64,000 nt of DNA from Petrosia ficiformis. Lineage: Eukaryota; Porifera; Demospongiae; Haplosclerida; Petrosiidae. This document shows positions 19,544-29,865 of this stretch, in pieces; the first letter of the stretch is position 1, and each line of letters begins with the position of its first letter. The stretch spans positions 23,345,466 through 23,409,465 of the forward strand of contig OX345636.1 in assembly GCA_947044365.1 (NCBI GenBank), written 5' to 3'. The notes beneath the pieces are model-generated. The model was not told where the DNA came from. It did not search any database and saw only the letters and a program-made list of their open reading frames with translations. A program made the translations under genes and the position numbers.

Positions 19544-22420
19544 TTATTCTTCATAATCTTCCATTGCGCTGTACTTCTCAACTGTCTTTGGTTGTTTCAA
19601 GTAGTTTTTAACTTCCCTTGCTAATCTTCTAGTTTCAAGTGACTCAAGTACTTCAAGTATTTTCTCCCACGTCACTGCAGAACATTCCGAGTCAATCCAA
19701 TTGTTCAAAACTTGCTCTAACTTGTTCTCGCTACTCAAAGCCATGTTAATTCTTAGATCACTACGAACTTTATCCTCGACTTCCAATTCTCTTGCAAAGT
19801 CGTCCCAGTCGTTAGACTTGCTTTTAAGCAGTTTGAAGACGTCTCGTGTTTCTGGTGATTTCTTCAAAATAGTTATTTCAGAACCTGAAATGTGAAGAAA
19901 ATGAAAAAAAAAATTCATCAACAATTGTATTAACAGTAAATCTTGAACAATTACTACCCTTTGATTAACAATTTAGATTGTCAATGACCAAGACAACTAA
20001 AATATGAATTTCATATATATTATATCCAACATATATAACAGCAAAGGAATCATATGATTAATAGACATATAACACACTATAACAGTAATGTTGTACAGAG
20101 TAACAAAAGTTTAAACATTACTAATTCCATAACATTCTCGTGCATGTATCAAGTTATAGCTATAACATGAGCATTATTCTCACTTGGTATAGTTCTAAAC
20201 TTGTGTTACACTATGGCAATTGAAATTTACATAGTACTTACTGTATATTTTACTAAATATGGTGGGGAGGGTCTGATCATAATTGACACATACACATTCA
20301 CCACATCTTGTGTGATAATCAGATTACAGAATACACTACCCTGTTACATCTTCATGAAGTGAAATGGCTGCCAGATCTAGTGAAAGTGTAGATGAAGCAG
20401 CTATTACCATAGTTGAGAGACTTGGCTATGAAATTCTTAGAGACAAGTAGTTGAAGGTAGTGAAAGCATTCTTAAGCTTTTGTTCTGCATAGTTGTTTGT
20501 CTTCAATGGACTAAGAAAATCTTCGGTATTCAACAGTCACTAGTTTCCCTACACCAAGTCTTTCACACAACATACAAAAGAGTTAAATCCTCTGCTCTTT
20601 TTTTCAATTCTAGCCATGATAGCGATTTTATGAGATGTCTTCCAACTGCAATTGAACTCCAGTAAAACATGGAACAGTGTCAATTGCTGTAATAAGACTC
20701 TCCTCGCCATCCAATTGTCAAACAGAGGAAAGGCTGGCTTGTCAGACTAGCTAGTATCAGGGTTGGGGCCAATGGCAATTATAATTGTAATCAATTACAT
20801 AATTTGATGTAAACATAATTATAATCATAATTATTATACCCTAAAACTCATGCACTGTAATCATGCACTAACAAAGAAATACTGACTTGTAACCTGCCAC
20901 AAATTAGCATTTGCTTGTGACATGACTACAAAGTCCAGGTACAAATGATGCATGAGATGCATCTGTTACTAAGTCGATGCATTCTAAAGCTCTTTCAGTC
21001 AGAGACTGTCAGTGTCAGACTTTTCTGCTACTACGTATCCTGTGTCGAACATTTTCATGACTCATGAGGAAACTGAAAACCAAGAACTAATTGCAAGCAC
21101 TATGACATGCCATGGCTTGCCTTGCCTGCCTCCAATGCACCAGTGAGCATCAGTACAGATAAAGTTATGAAATTCTAGTCAGGCGTGGCCTGACCCTCGC
21201 GTTTACAAAGGGTCAGGACCGCAGCGTATACTGAACTTGTGACACGCTTATATGGCTTCCTCAAAACGCTCCACTACTAACCTTTTCCAATCTTGTAAAG
21301 TCTTGGAGTTAGAAGGTTTAAGTATATTACATCTGTTTGCTGTCTGTGAGGTAATATCTTTTCTGCAACCAAAACATAAGATGCATGAGCTCCACCTGTA
21401 TGGCAAGACGAGCCCCACCCACTTTGGGTGGGGCTCGTCTTGCCATAGTTGTAATATACTTAAACCTTCTAACTCCAAGACTTTACAAGATTGGAAAAGG
21501 TTAGTAGTGGAGCGTTTTGAGGAATTGAATGTTGATGTGGATATAGACATGCATATTACCCCAAAAAGATGTTTTCTGACCTGATGCTTTATTATAGCTA
21601 CCAGAGGGCTGATAACAAGAATGACAGACTCCGATCCATCAGTTCTGAGACTATCAAAGATAAATGGCAAGCACTCGTAACACAAAGATTTGCTATAACC
21701 AGTGAGCAGAACAGCGATGACTTCCTCACTGCAAACAAAGCTACATAATACCTTCCTTTGCTCTTCTTTTTTAAAGTATAACCTAATGGCTTGGCAAAAT
21801 CATCTACTACTTCCATTTTTTATTACTAGTTATAACCATTGTGACGTCACTTCCCGTCTACTGCAGAATTTCTGCAGTTGGCACAAGTTCAGTATACGCT
21901 GCGATCCTGACCCTTCGTAAACGCAAGGGTCAGGCCATGCCTGACTAATGAAATTCAACAGTTTGGGATATCGATAAGAGCTCTTACTTAATACCATAAA
22001 CTGCTATACCCCACAACAGAATGCTAATATGAATACAAAATTCATTTACTGGAATAATTCAGTATATGATTGGTGCCATTGACAATGATCAGTAGCAATC
22101 ATTGAAAAGACCACAAAGACCTAAATATGTACAGAAAATTAAACCCCACACAAATTATACTTAGTAATTGTAGTGGTCACCACCAATTTATGCTTATTAA
22201 GCACATGTACCTTCAAGAATAAGGCAAAGGTTAATTAAATTAAAATGACAAATTTAGACTTTAGTGTAACCATGCATAAATAAAAATGCACACAAGGGTT
22301 TCATACAACAGGGACAAAGCAAGACCCTAAAACTAAAAAATTTCCTGGGGAGTATAAAAAAAATTCATGTATAAAACCCTGGACACAAACTAAAAGGTAA
22401 CAACCAAACTCACCTGCCAT
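19544..22420 (-). CDS. Gene A: single death-domain protein, 115 residues
   Basis: Coding exon 1 is only 7 nt (22420-22414, ATGGCAG). Exon 2 is 19884-19544. Phase 1 joins them as MA-GSEITILKKSPETR. One death domain (VFKLLKSKSNDWDDFAREL ... WIDSECSAVTWEKILEVLE) is followed by the tail KQPKTVEKYSAMEDYEE, nearly the same as gene B. The stop codon TAA forms part of AATAAA, so the 3' UTR may be extremely short. Gene B's ATG lies 174 bp beyond. The 2.5-kb intron holds RecQ-like pieces. Exon 1 is too short to prove without RNA, but its donor, phase and Met-Ala start match genes B and C. Confidence 0.8.
20364..20490 (+). pseudogene. RecQ-like helicase N-terminal fragment
   Basis: Reads MAARSSESVDEAAITIVERL, then GYEILRDK, a TAG stop, and LKVVKAFLS. 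This resembles the motif 0 region of transposon-borne RecQ-like helicases. A CAG-to-TAG change would explain the stop. A diverged copy of the same sequence lies at about 16800-16860 in the other duplicate. Confidence 0.5.
20750..21175. other. TE-like sequence shared with 28690-28930
   Basis: Words such as 'actaacaaa' with 'tactgacttgtaacctgcca' parallel 'tactaacttttaacctgtca' at about 28780-28810. A common unclassified repeat is likely. No ORF recognised. Confidence 0.4.
21176..21947. mobile_element. TIR element with 9-bp target duplication and RecQ-like insert
   Basis: A 772-bp element whose inverted ends begin TAGTCAGGCRTGGCCTGACC and extend about 65-70 bp with few mismatches. Identical 9-bp ATGAAATTC copies flank it (21167-21175 and 21948-21956). 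A 9-bp duplication is usual for Mutator-like elements. The minus strand encodes RecQ-like pieces: LKKEEQRK, then LTGYSKSLCYECLPFIFDSL and VILVISPLVAIIKHQV (about 21600-21800). A nested inverted repeat interrupts them. Terminal sequence and duplication length differ from the RecQ element at 17423-18683. Confidence 0.78.
21259..21522. repeat. 72-bp perfect inverted repeat with nested 23-bp hairpin
   Basis: Arms 21259-21330 and 21451-21522 appear to be exact reverse complements. Between them, 21399-21421 and 21425-21447 form a second perfect 23-bp stem (tatggcaagacgagccccac ...) with a 3-nt loop. The arms carry helicase-region coding sequence, so this arose by inverted duplication inside the element. 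Confidence 0.9.
22285..22380. repeat. Short inverted-end repeat
   Basis: 'agggtttcataca' on the left faces 'tgtataaaaccct' on the right about 95 bp apart, next to gene A's first exon. Possibly a small MITE; no target duplication found. Confidence 0.4.
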
Positions 22421-22811
22421 CTTAAATCTTTAACTATCGGTGGGTTGGGCTAAACTATTTCCAGCAGGACCAATTTTCGAAAATTTTAGGTCCCATCATA
22501 GCTATATAGATATTAGAATAAAGGGATTGAAACGGGCCGTTCGCGGGTCAAAATGCAGTCTTATTTTTAATAAGAGGAACAGGGCTAATAGAATTATTTT
22601 CAGTTGTCGACAGTTGAGCAGTGAGCACATGTTTGTGGAGGGATTTACACAAATAAGAGAAGTAAGCAAATTAAAATAATTTATAATAGTGCATAGAAAT
22701 TAGATATTCTCGTAATAGTAATAATAAATAGACAAAATTGAAAAGAAAAAAAAAGAAGATGGAAGTCAGGTAATTATAATTATATATATATTATGTATTA
22801 TACATAAACAT

Positions 22812-22814
<3 letters not shown>

Positions 22815-22856
<42 letters not shown>
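22815..22856. repeat. (AT)n microsatellite
   Basis: About 40 bp of nearly pure alternating AT, at the 3' side of the P-like transposase. Confidence 0.85.
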
Positions 22857-22861
<5 letters not shown>

Positions 22862-22979
22862 TATATAATATAATATATATATTAGGGAATATAGTAATTA
22901 TTAATTGATTACAATTCCACATCTGTATTTTGTATTTTATTTCTGAGACCTTTTTGATTTTTGTAAACTTTTCTTTTTT

Positions 22980-25900
22980 TTTTTTTTTTAAATCCTCCGT
23001 CCACTTAGTTATAAATGCATATTCTCGAATTTGGATATAAAAGTTTAAGATTTCGGTAAGTAGTTCGTCATATATATACTGCTCTGTGATGACATCTGCT
23101 GATGAACATAGTGTTGTCCATGTCTGGTGTATATTTGCATCTAATCTAAGTTGTTCAATGAGTTTTGGTATTTGTATTTCTTTTATAACTAACTGTAAGA
23201 CAGTTTTTAGAGATTCTTCTACTGCATAGATAAAATAGTAAAAGTTGTTGAAGCAGCGTGTGAGGCCACCACGATTGATGGAATTAAACCATGCAGAAGT
23301 TGCAAATTCTTCTTCATCATGTGAATGAGCTTCTTTGTCTTCCACAAAGTTGTGAAGTGTTTGTAACATTTCTTCTTTGTGTATGTATCTACCTTTTTCT
23401 ATTTTTTTGTCCAGTGATCTAATGAGATAGCCTGCCACATACCACAATGCACTCTCTTCATCGTATGTTAGATGGCTTGGTGTGACATTGGTAATACAAG
23501 GTGAAGATAGCTTACTATTAGCATTTATCCAATGATTTTTAAACATGCTATAAGTTAGATCAAATGAGAGAATTGGACATCTTTGAATACCTGCTGTGTT
23601 GTAAAGGCTTGTCCATACCATAACATAATGACTTGAGGACACAAATTGGCTAAAGCGTATCCATATCTGTTCTCTTACCACCTTATTCGTTGTTGGTATT
23701 GATGTCCAGAGATTAAATAGTTCAGTGAAATATTAGTCATAACCTTTTGTAGCATCTTTGTTAGATGATTCACCGCACCATGTGAGTAATTTCTTAGCTG
23801 TTTGTAGTGCGTTTGAGGCTTCCTTGGTTGGCAGCTGAAAGCTAATATCTGTAAGTACTTGTTTGAGAGCATCTAAAATGTGTACATTAAAGGTAATGAC
23901 TTTAAATTAATATAAGAAATTCACCTTCTATGTTTGAAATCTCATGAGTTGTGCTGGGCTGTATGTTATATGTACTTTGACTTTTTACATCGTAGACATT
24001 TTGGCAGTAGCTGTGGTGTAACTGGAATTACTTTTGAAGATTTTGACCCACAGGTGTTCCCTTTTGATGTGTCTATTTGGATTGAATTGATGACTCTGAG
24101 TGCTTGATTGTTTTTTAGGAATTGTGAAATATTAGGATTCTCGTTGGTATCACCTCTTTGCCTTTGTCTCCCAAAGAACTTCTCTAGTGGGTCTTGGCAT
24201 ATTCTCTCACTGAGGAATGAATTCACTCCAGGGATATTAAACAGGTATTTTGTGAGATCGATAAAAGAATAGGCTGAAATGAAAGTAGAACACTTTTATT
24301 ATAATGAATTACAATTATAAAATTATTTATACTGTGAAGTTTTTCTCCCTTCGAACTTCATCTTTATTCATTGTACTTACCAGTCATTTTAATTCCTACT
24401 TGGTTTCATCACTGAGCAACAATTTTTTTTTTCTGTTTTCCTTTTATATCTTTTCTATCTTTTACCTGCTTTTCCCAGTCATCTAGCCATGGTAAGAATA
24501 CACCTTGAAGCCACTAATATAAGTGATAAAGCAGTCAGTGCTATAAGTTGATTTTCTTATAATTATTATATTAAAAGTCACCTGCACTCTGAAATCATTT
24601 GCCCAATGATAGGGTCTCTTAAAATCCTTCAGTGATGTATAACATTTTGTGTAATTTGTAACATTCATGAGATCAAAGAATGTATCAAATTTATCTATGA
24701 AATCTGCTGTCGCAGCTGCTTCATTTGAAAAGAATACTCTCAAAGCATTTGCTACACTGGAACTGAGAACCCACAGTAAGAGATGTAATAATGCAAGCTA
24801 TAATCATGTTTAATGAAAAGTAGTGTTTATTATTAATTATTTCTAGTTTAGATTGTTACTGAGCAGCAAGATCAACCCGCATTTTAGAAAAACTTGTTAG
24901 ATGAACATGTTCATACTTCAACTTGGGAACTGATGTTAAGCCTGTTGAAGTGGTTGCAAGTTCATACAGCTTTTTGATGAATGTCCATGAAATAGATTTT
25001 CCATTATACTGTGAGTTAAATAATATAATAATTATAATAATCACCAAAAATTTGAAATCTAATTTACCACCATATTTCGACCTGGATTAGCCAAACAGTT
25101 TCTTGTAGTTTTTATTAGGTGAGGTGGGTCAGAAAAAAAATAAACTTTTCGCTCGTTAAAACTAAGGGGGTTGCAGTAGTTGATGTTACATGTATCGTCA
25201 CAAGGGCTATTTCCCACTAGTTTGAAGAACTTCCTGTTGACTGAATTCCCATTGAGGGTAATGCATGATACTTCAAACCCACACCTTTCTAGTCTCATAG
25301 TAGCTTCGTAAATAGTGGTACTAACTGATCTCCAGTTAAACTTGATGATGGGAATGATGCATATGGAAATGTAAGATTGATGAACGAACAATCCTCTAAC
25401 CATAATAACCATTATTTTTGTGGCTAAGGTGTTTTCTGTTGTTGTATCTTCTAGGTATGACTTTTCCAGATTTAAAAGATGTTCATTGATGTCCCCCATG
25501 TCACAAAATCCTGTTAGTTCATCTGTGTGTTTGTTGTATACCAAGTCCTCTTTAATGTGCATTTCATCTCCCAGGAGGCACACTTGTTTTTGAAATGGAG
25601 ATAGTGAACTAACACAAGAGTCATTTATCAATTGTAGATCAAGATCATTTGAAAAGCCACTTCTGCTTTCATAGAAATGTGTGTAGTCTTGTAAAGTGCA
25701 TTGAGATGGTAAATGCACACAGTTTGACGATCTTAGCAGTTCGTATGCGCTAGATGATTTGTGTTTTAGGTAAATACACCATTTAATTAATGATGGATGC
25801 CATCTCATTAATTTTTTAGGAGTCTTAATGGCCTCGTATTGTGTTTTCCAAAATAAATATTGGAAACTGTCAGTTGGATAGTTGTCCATCACAATCTGAT

Positions 25901-26845
25901 TATGTTCTTCCATGATAAAAGCTAAATCATTATGCATATTTATATCTAAGTGAACACCTCTCTCTTCAGAATCTTTTAATAATTTAGTTTCCAGGTTTTT
26001 TATATAGATGTTTGCTCCAGTTAAGTCCAATCTCAATTTTTGTATTGTAGATATTTTTTGTCCGTCTGACATGAAACGATAGTTTGTGAACTTAGAAGTC
26101 TTAGATATGTCATTTTTGGTGGATTTCTTTGTTTGGTATGCAAATAGGCATCTTCTATATTGATGACAGTGAAAACATCTCTTATTTGAAATCAATGGAC
26201 AGTTGATGTGTCGTATTGTTTTACTGGGGTAAGTTTCCAATGTGGCAACAGTTTTTCCTACAAGAAAATATACATGTACATTAATATATTACAGCTGTAA
26301 TCTATTAGTTTTAGTGTGTCGTGTTGTAATCATTTAGAGACATATAATTTGGTGTATAACTTTGTTAACATACCTATTCAGTCAGTGAACTTCCCCTTTC
26401 TTTGTTCAGCTATTTGATTATCATTATTTCCTGGACATAGGTTGCAGTTTTGAATTGTTGTGATGATATGCAAGAAATTTTCTGCATTTGAAATTATCAT
26501 TGTAGACGTTTGTAAGTTAACTGTGCAACCTAGTACAATAACTTCATACTGGAGGGTTTCTGAAATGGTTAGTGAAGAAACAACTGTTGGAATCTGTTGA
26601 CTGTCATGATAGATTAAGCAGGCAGTTATTTCATTGTTTTCAGTTTGAACCAATGTCCACCCAGAAGGCAGTGAGTGCGACTGAATGCTTTTCTTCAGTA
26701 GGACTATTGGTTGAATAAGTAGGGATACAATCATCTTAGCATATACCTGATGAAGTGGAAGAGACACTTGAAATTTAGGACAAAATTGCTTAATATTACG
26801 TTTGTAAGAATACTTACGATGATAGAATAAGTGTTGTCTTCCCAT
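22980..26845 (-). pseudogene. P-element/THAP9-like transposase, multi-exon, damaged
   Basis: Exons 26257-25068, 25008-24860, 24762-24582 and 24513-24466 are GT-AG and phase-consistent; 24273-23985 follows. Signatures in order: LMRWHPSLIKWCIYL, LGDEMHIKEDLVY (catalytic Asp region), FFSDPPHLIKTTRN, LKYEHVHLTSFSKMRVDLAA, LRVFFSNEAAATADFI and DPLEKFFGRQRQRG, the P-type C-terminal block. Upstream exon 26845-26378 ends its frame at a TGA just before a donor whose phase fits the next exon. A poly-A frame change lies near 24430 and a TAA near 23740. A further ORF (23681-22980) with LWYVAGYLIRSLDKKI may be the extended C-terminus. No THAP finger was seen. Codon damage argues it is inactive. Confidence 0.85.
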
Positions 26846-26849
26846 CTAA

Positions 26850-27342
26850 ATTAAAACAAAGTTGGTATACTTGTCTGTCGACCGAACAGATATTTGTCTG
26901 TACTAGCTACAATAGCTTATCTGGTTTAGATTGTATTATTATAATAGATAACTATCATCTAATGCTATTATACATGTATTAAATGTCTTGAATATAAAGT
27001 TATGAATGCAAGTTACTGTATGCATGTTGAATTATAATTAATTTTATTATTAATTTGTTTTCTTTTCATTCTGATCAAGTCTATTGGTACCTTGATCAAA
27101 ACTCTATATAGCAGCATTTGTAGTGTTTGCTACTGGCCATGGTAGTAACACACAGACAGTCTAACTGATTTCTGATAATTTCTAATTGTTACACATGTTT
27201 ATTATAGACCAATATTGTAAAGGTGCATCATCCTCATGGTAAGCAGGTATTCCATAGTTTTATATAATTGTATTGTCTTCTATAAACATAGGGGGAGAGG
27301 CTTATGTAGTCAGGTTAACAAGTGCAAATGTATATAAATTAG
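26850..27342. other. Gap between P-like relic and piggyBac MITE
   Basis: AT-rich, no ORF or repeat structure I can support; no P-element terminal repeats located. Confidence 0.4.
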
Positions 27343-27346
27343 TTAA

Positions 27347-27941
27347 CCCTTAGAGCACTGAGCCTGTTTTTCAAAATTCTTCCCAATTCCAACACTGGCG
27401 AATCTATTGCATATAATTTGGCCACCGTTCACTTTCTCTACCCCAAATTTGGCTCCTTTTCCGACATGGAGTACTACTTCCACCAACTTGCTTACTGGGA
27501 CTCAAAAGTCCCCAAGCGTATCGTAAGATCAAATCAAATGCAGTGATCTCCCTCTTTTGACTGGAACTGGGGCTAACAAAATGACCCCACTGCATGTTGG
27601 CACCAGCTACACCCACGATTTCAGGTCTCACAGCGAGGAAAATGGCTCAGGTACCCACCAGAGGGCGTGGGCGGGGCCAAAAAATGCAAAATTCGTCAGC
27701 AGCGAGGGGGCTGCGCCCCCTTTGAACCCCCGCATTAACGGGGGGGCACCCCCTTTAAAATTCCCCCCATACTCGTTATTTAGGCCAAAGGGCGGCCAAA
27801 AAACCATCAACTTTTTACCCACGTTCATCAGCTTGTGCCTGACACCAATTACAAGCATTTAGACAGCTTGGTTTAGCTAGGAACAGACGGCGAACCACGT
27901 AGGGGTGAAATGTCATATATGTGACATCAGTGCTTAAAGGG
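27347..27941. mobile_element. piggyBac-type MITE with TTAA target duplication
   Basis: TTAA at 27343-27346 and 27942-27945 flanks a 595-bp element with inverted ends CCCTTAGAGCACTGA and TCAGTGCTTAAAGGG. TTAA plus CCC-starting ends is the piggyBac signature. It is much richer in G and C than its surroundings, with runs such as 'ggggggctgcgcccccttt'-like palindromes at about 27710-27765. It encodes no recognisable transposase. A degraded piggyBac gene sits at 629-2720, but shared ancestry was not shown. Confidence 0.88.
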
Positions 27942-28064
27942 TTAAAGAACAAATAAGGTACTTGTTTACATGTTAAGTTCAACATTATAGTTATATCACA
28001 TGTGGTTCTGCCTTAATATCATTGATTACTGATTGATATACCACTCATTATATTTTTTATAAAT

Positions 28065-28268
28065 TTAAATATAGTGTATTTCTTTATAAAGATAAAGATT
28101 CATAATTAGGTTAAGGATTATTCCAAGTGAAAATACAATTACAGTTCTACCTTGTTTGCTAATGCCGCCCCATACATGTACCTTCAATAGATTGATCATC
28201 AGTGTTTCCGCAATACCAGAGGGGTGGGTAGTGTGGTCAATCCCTACATCAAAGCCAAACCTTAACAT
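28065..28268 (-). pseudogene. Tc1/mariner transposase fragment
   Basis: A short piece reading KVHVWGGISKQGRTVIVF matches the segment between the first and second catalytic Asp of Tc1-like transposases (VWGGIS-RG). Flanking coding is lost. Confidence 0.65.
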
Positions 28269-28269
28269 A

Positions 28270-29865
28270 ACCTATACACCTAACATAATCATAGCTGAGA
28301 AGTGCTGGAGTCAATATACATTAGGTGTGATCATAACATATTCACATTTATTTATTACATCTAATGAACATTACCTGCTACCATCATTTATTAGAGTTGT
28401 ATCTTTTGATACAGCTAATCAAACAGTAAGTACATATTTTAGTTTTGCATGAAAGCTGCTTGTGACAGAAGTCCAATTCTGTAGTATTAATTAGTAGTAC
28501 CTCTAGATATGATGACTCTATTTTCATAATTATTACATAACATCATTAATAATGTATTGTGAATTTGATACACTGTGCTGACGAGACCTAATAGGTCGAA
28601 ACAGTCTGTGTACAGATTGTCCACAGTTGCCCTTACAAGAAATAAATTATATTTGCACATCACTGAGTGTACAGTTTTGTATTATTATATATACTAACAC
28701 ACAGCATGTATCACACACAAAGAATGTTAATCAAATTACATTAATCCATATTACCATATTTTTAAAACATGTAAACATGCACTAACAAATACTAACTTTT
28801 AACCTGTCACACATTAGCAACATCTGCTTATATCATAGTTATATGACATTACAAAAAAATCCCACGAGTAAATAATGCTTGTAATGGTACTGTTGTTAGG
28901 TCAATACAATCAGTACCATCCCAACCTTGTTTGTGTACTTTTTCGGATTTAACATCCCTACATATGAATATGTTTTTATTTATATGTAGCATGGCTTCTC
29001 AATGTGTATTAGTAATCAGCCCTTCACATTTTGATAGGAGCTCTCGGCTATTACAAATATATTACGTACACATAAATTATAATGTACAAGTGTGCACCAA
29101 TAACAAGGTCATTGCCAATTTAACCACTGACAGGTGTATACATGTATGTATAATCATGCTATATATAACGTAAATTCCACCAGTTGTTTTTAGCCAAGTT
29201 TCCACTCCCACATACATGGCTTCCTCCAGAATGGAATATCCAAGTACATAATATAGAGCATATACCTCCAAGTTTCCAAGATCAAAACATTTCGTGATTA
29301 TTACGAAGAATCTTGGAATCATGAAAATAATATTCATGAATATTTTGGGGGCAAGTCTAAACTTAAAAGAGCAATCATCATATAATTAGAGTATAACTAA
29401 AATACTCTAATTATGATGTATATGCCAACCTTTAACACATAAGATGATACTTTAACTATATAATTATGTACATAGTGTAAAGCTTGAGGTTAATAAATGG
29501 ACAATGCATTTGTCAAGATTTGACAAATGAATTGTCCATTTAAGAAAAAAAAAAAAGAATTAAAGGTCACATTTTTGAAGAGCCAACAGACTGATGACAG
29601 GCCTACACAAAGTTGTGATTCACACACAAAAAAATCTGTTAGAGCACACCAAGTTTATATATCTAAAGCCTGGACTAGCCCACAGAGATATATACTTCAG
29701 TGCTCGAGTTGCCTACCATGCAATGTTTGAAGTGCTTGGGCTATTGACCCTTTAATTAGAATGAGAGTATTTCAATAAGCCTATAGGTAAATGAAACGAT
29801 CAAAGGCATTAATGTAAAATCTAACATCAAAAAAGAATAGAGGAAGTTTATACTTGTTACTATCA
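28270..29865. other. Intergenic stretch with hairpins and repeat debris
   Basis: No gene recognised. Contains the repeat shared with 20750-21175, and two AT-rich hairpins: 29376-29418 (loop taactaaaa) and 29496-29540 (stem aatggacaatgcatttgtca, loop about 3 nt, imperfect). Confidence 0.5.

Larger units (their letters stand above)
16880..20430. repeat. Tandem duplication, copy 2, expanded by insertions
   Basis: Second copy of the 14690-16870 unit. It is longer because a hAT-like piece (from about 18684 to about 19250) and a RecQ-bearing element (17423-18683) lie between landmarks that are adjacent in copy 1. It carries gene B's first exon and gene A's second exon. Confidence 0.75.

Noticed and set aside
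19701..19895. Plus-strand ORF of 64 codons
   Set aside because: Antisense shadow of the gene A death-domain exon. The same holds for 30078-30293 against the uncharacterised gene.
21248..21685. 145-codon minus-strand ORF as an intact gene
   Set aside because: Its second half is created by the 72-bp inverted repeat; only the first part is RecQ-like.
28570..28640. 'gacgagacctaataggtcgaaacagtctgtg', resembling 3' regions of some retroelements with a GAAAC word
   Set aside because: No reverse transcriptase or terminal structure nearby; similarity is to a short word only.
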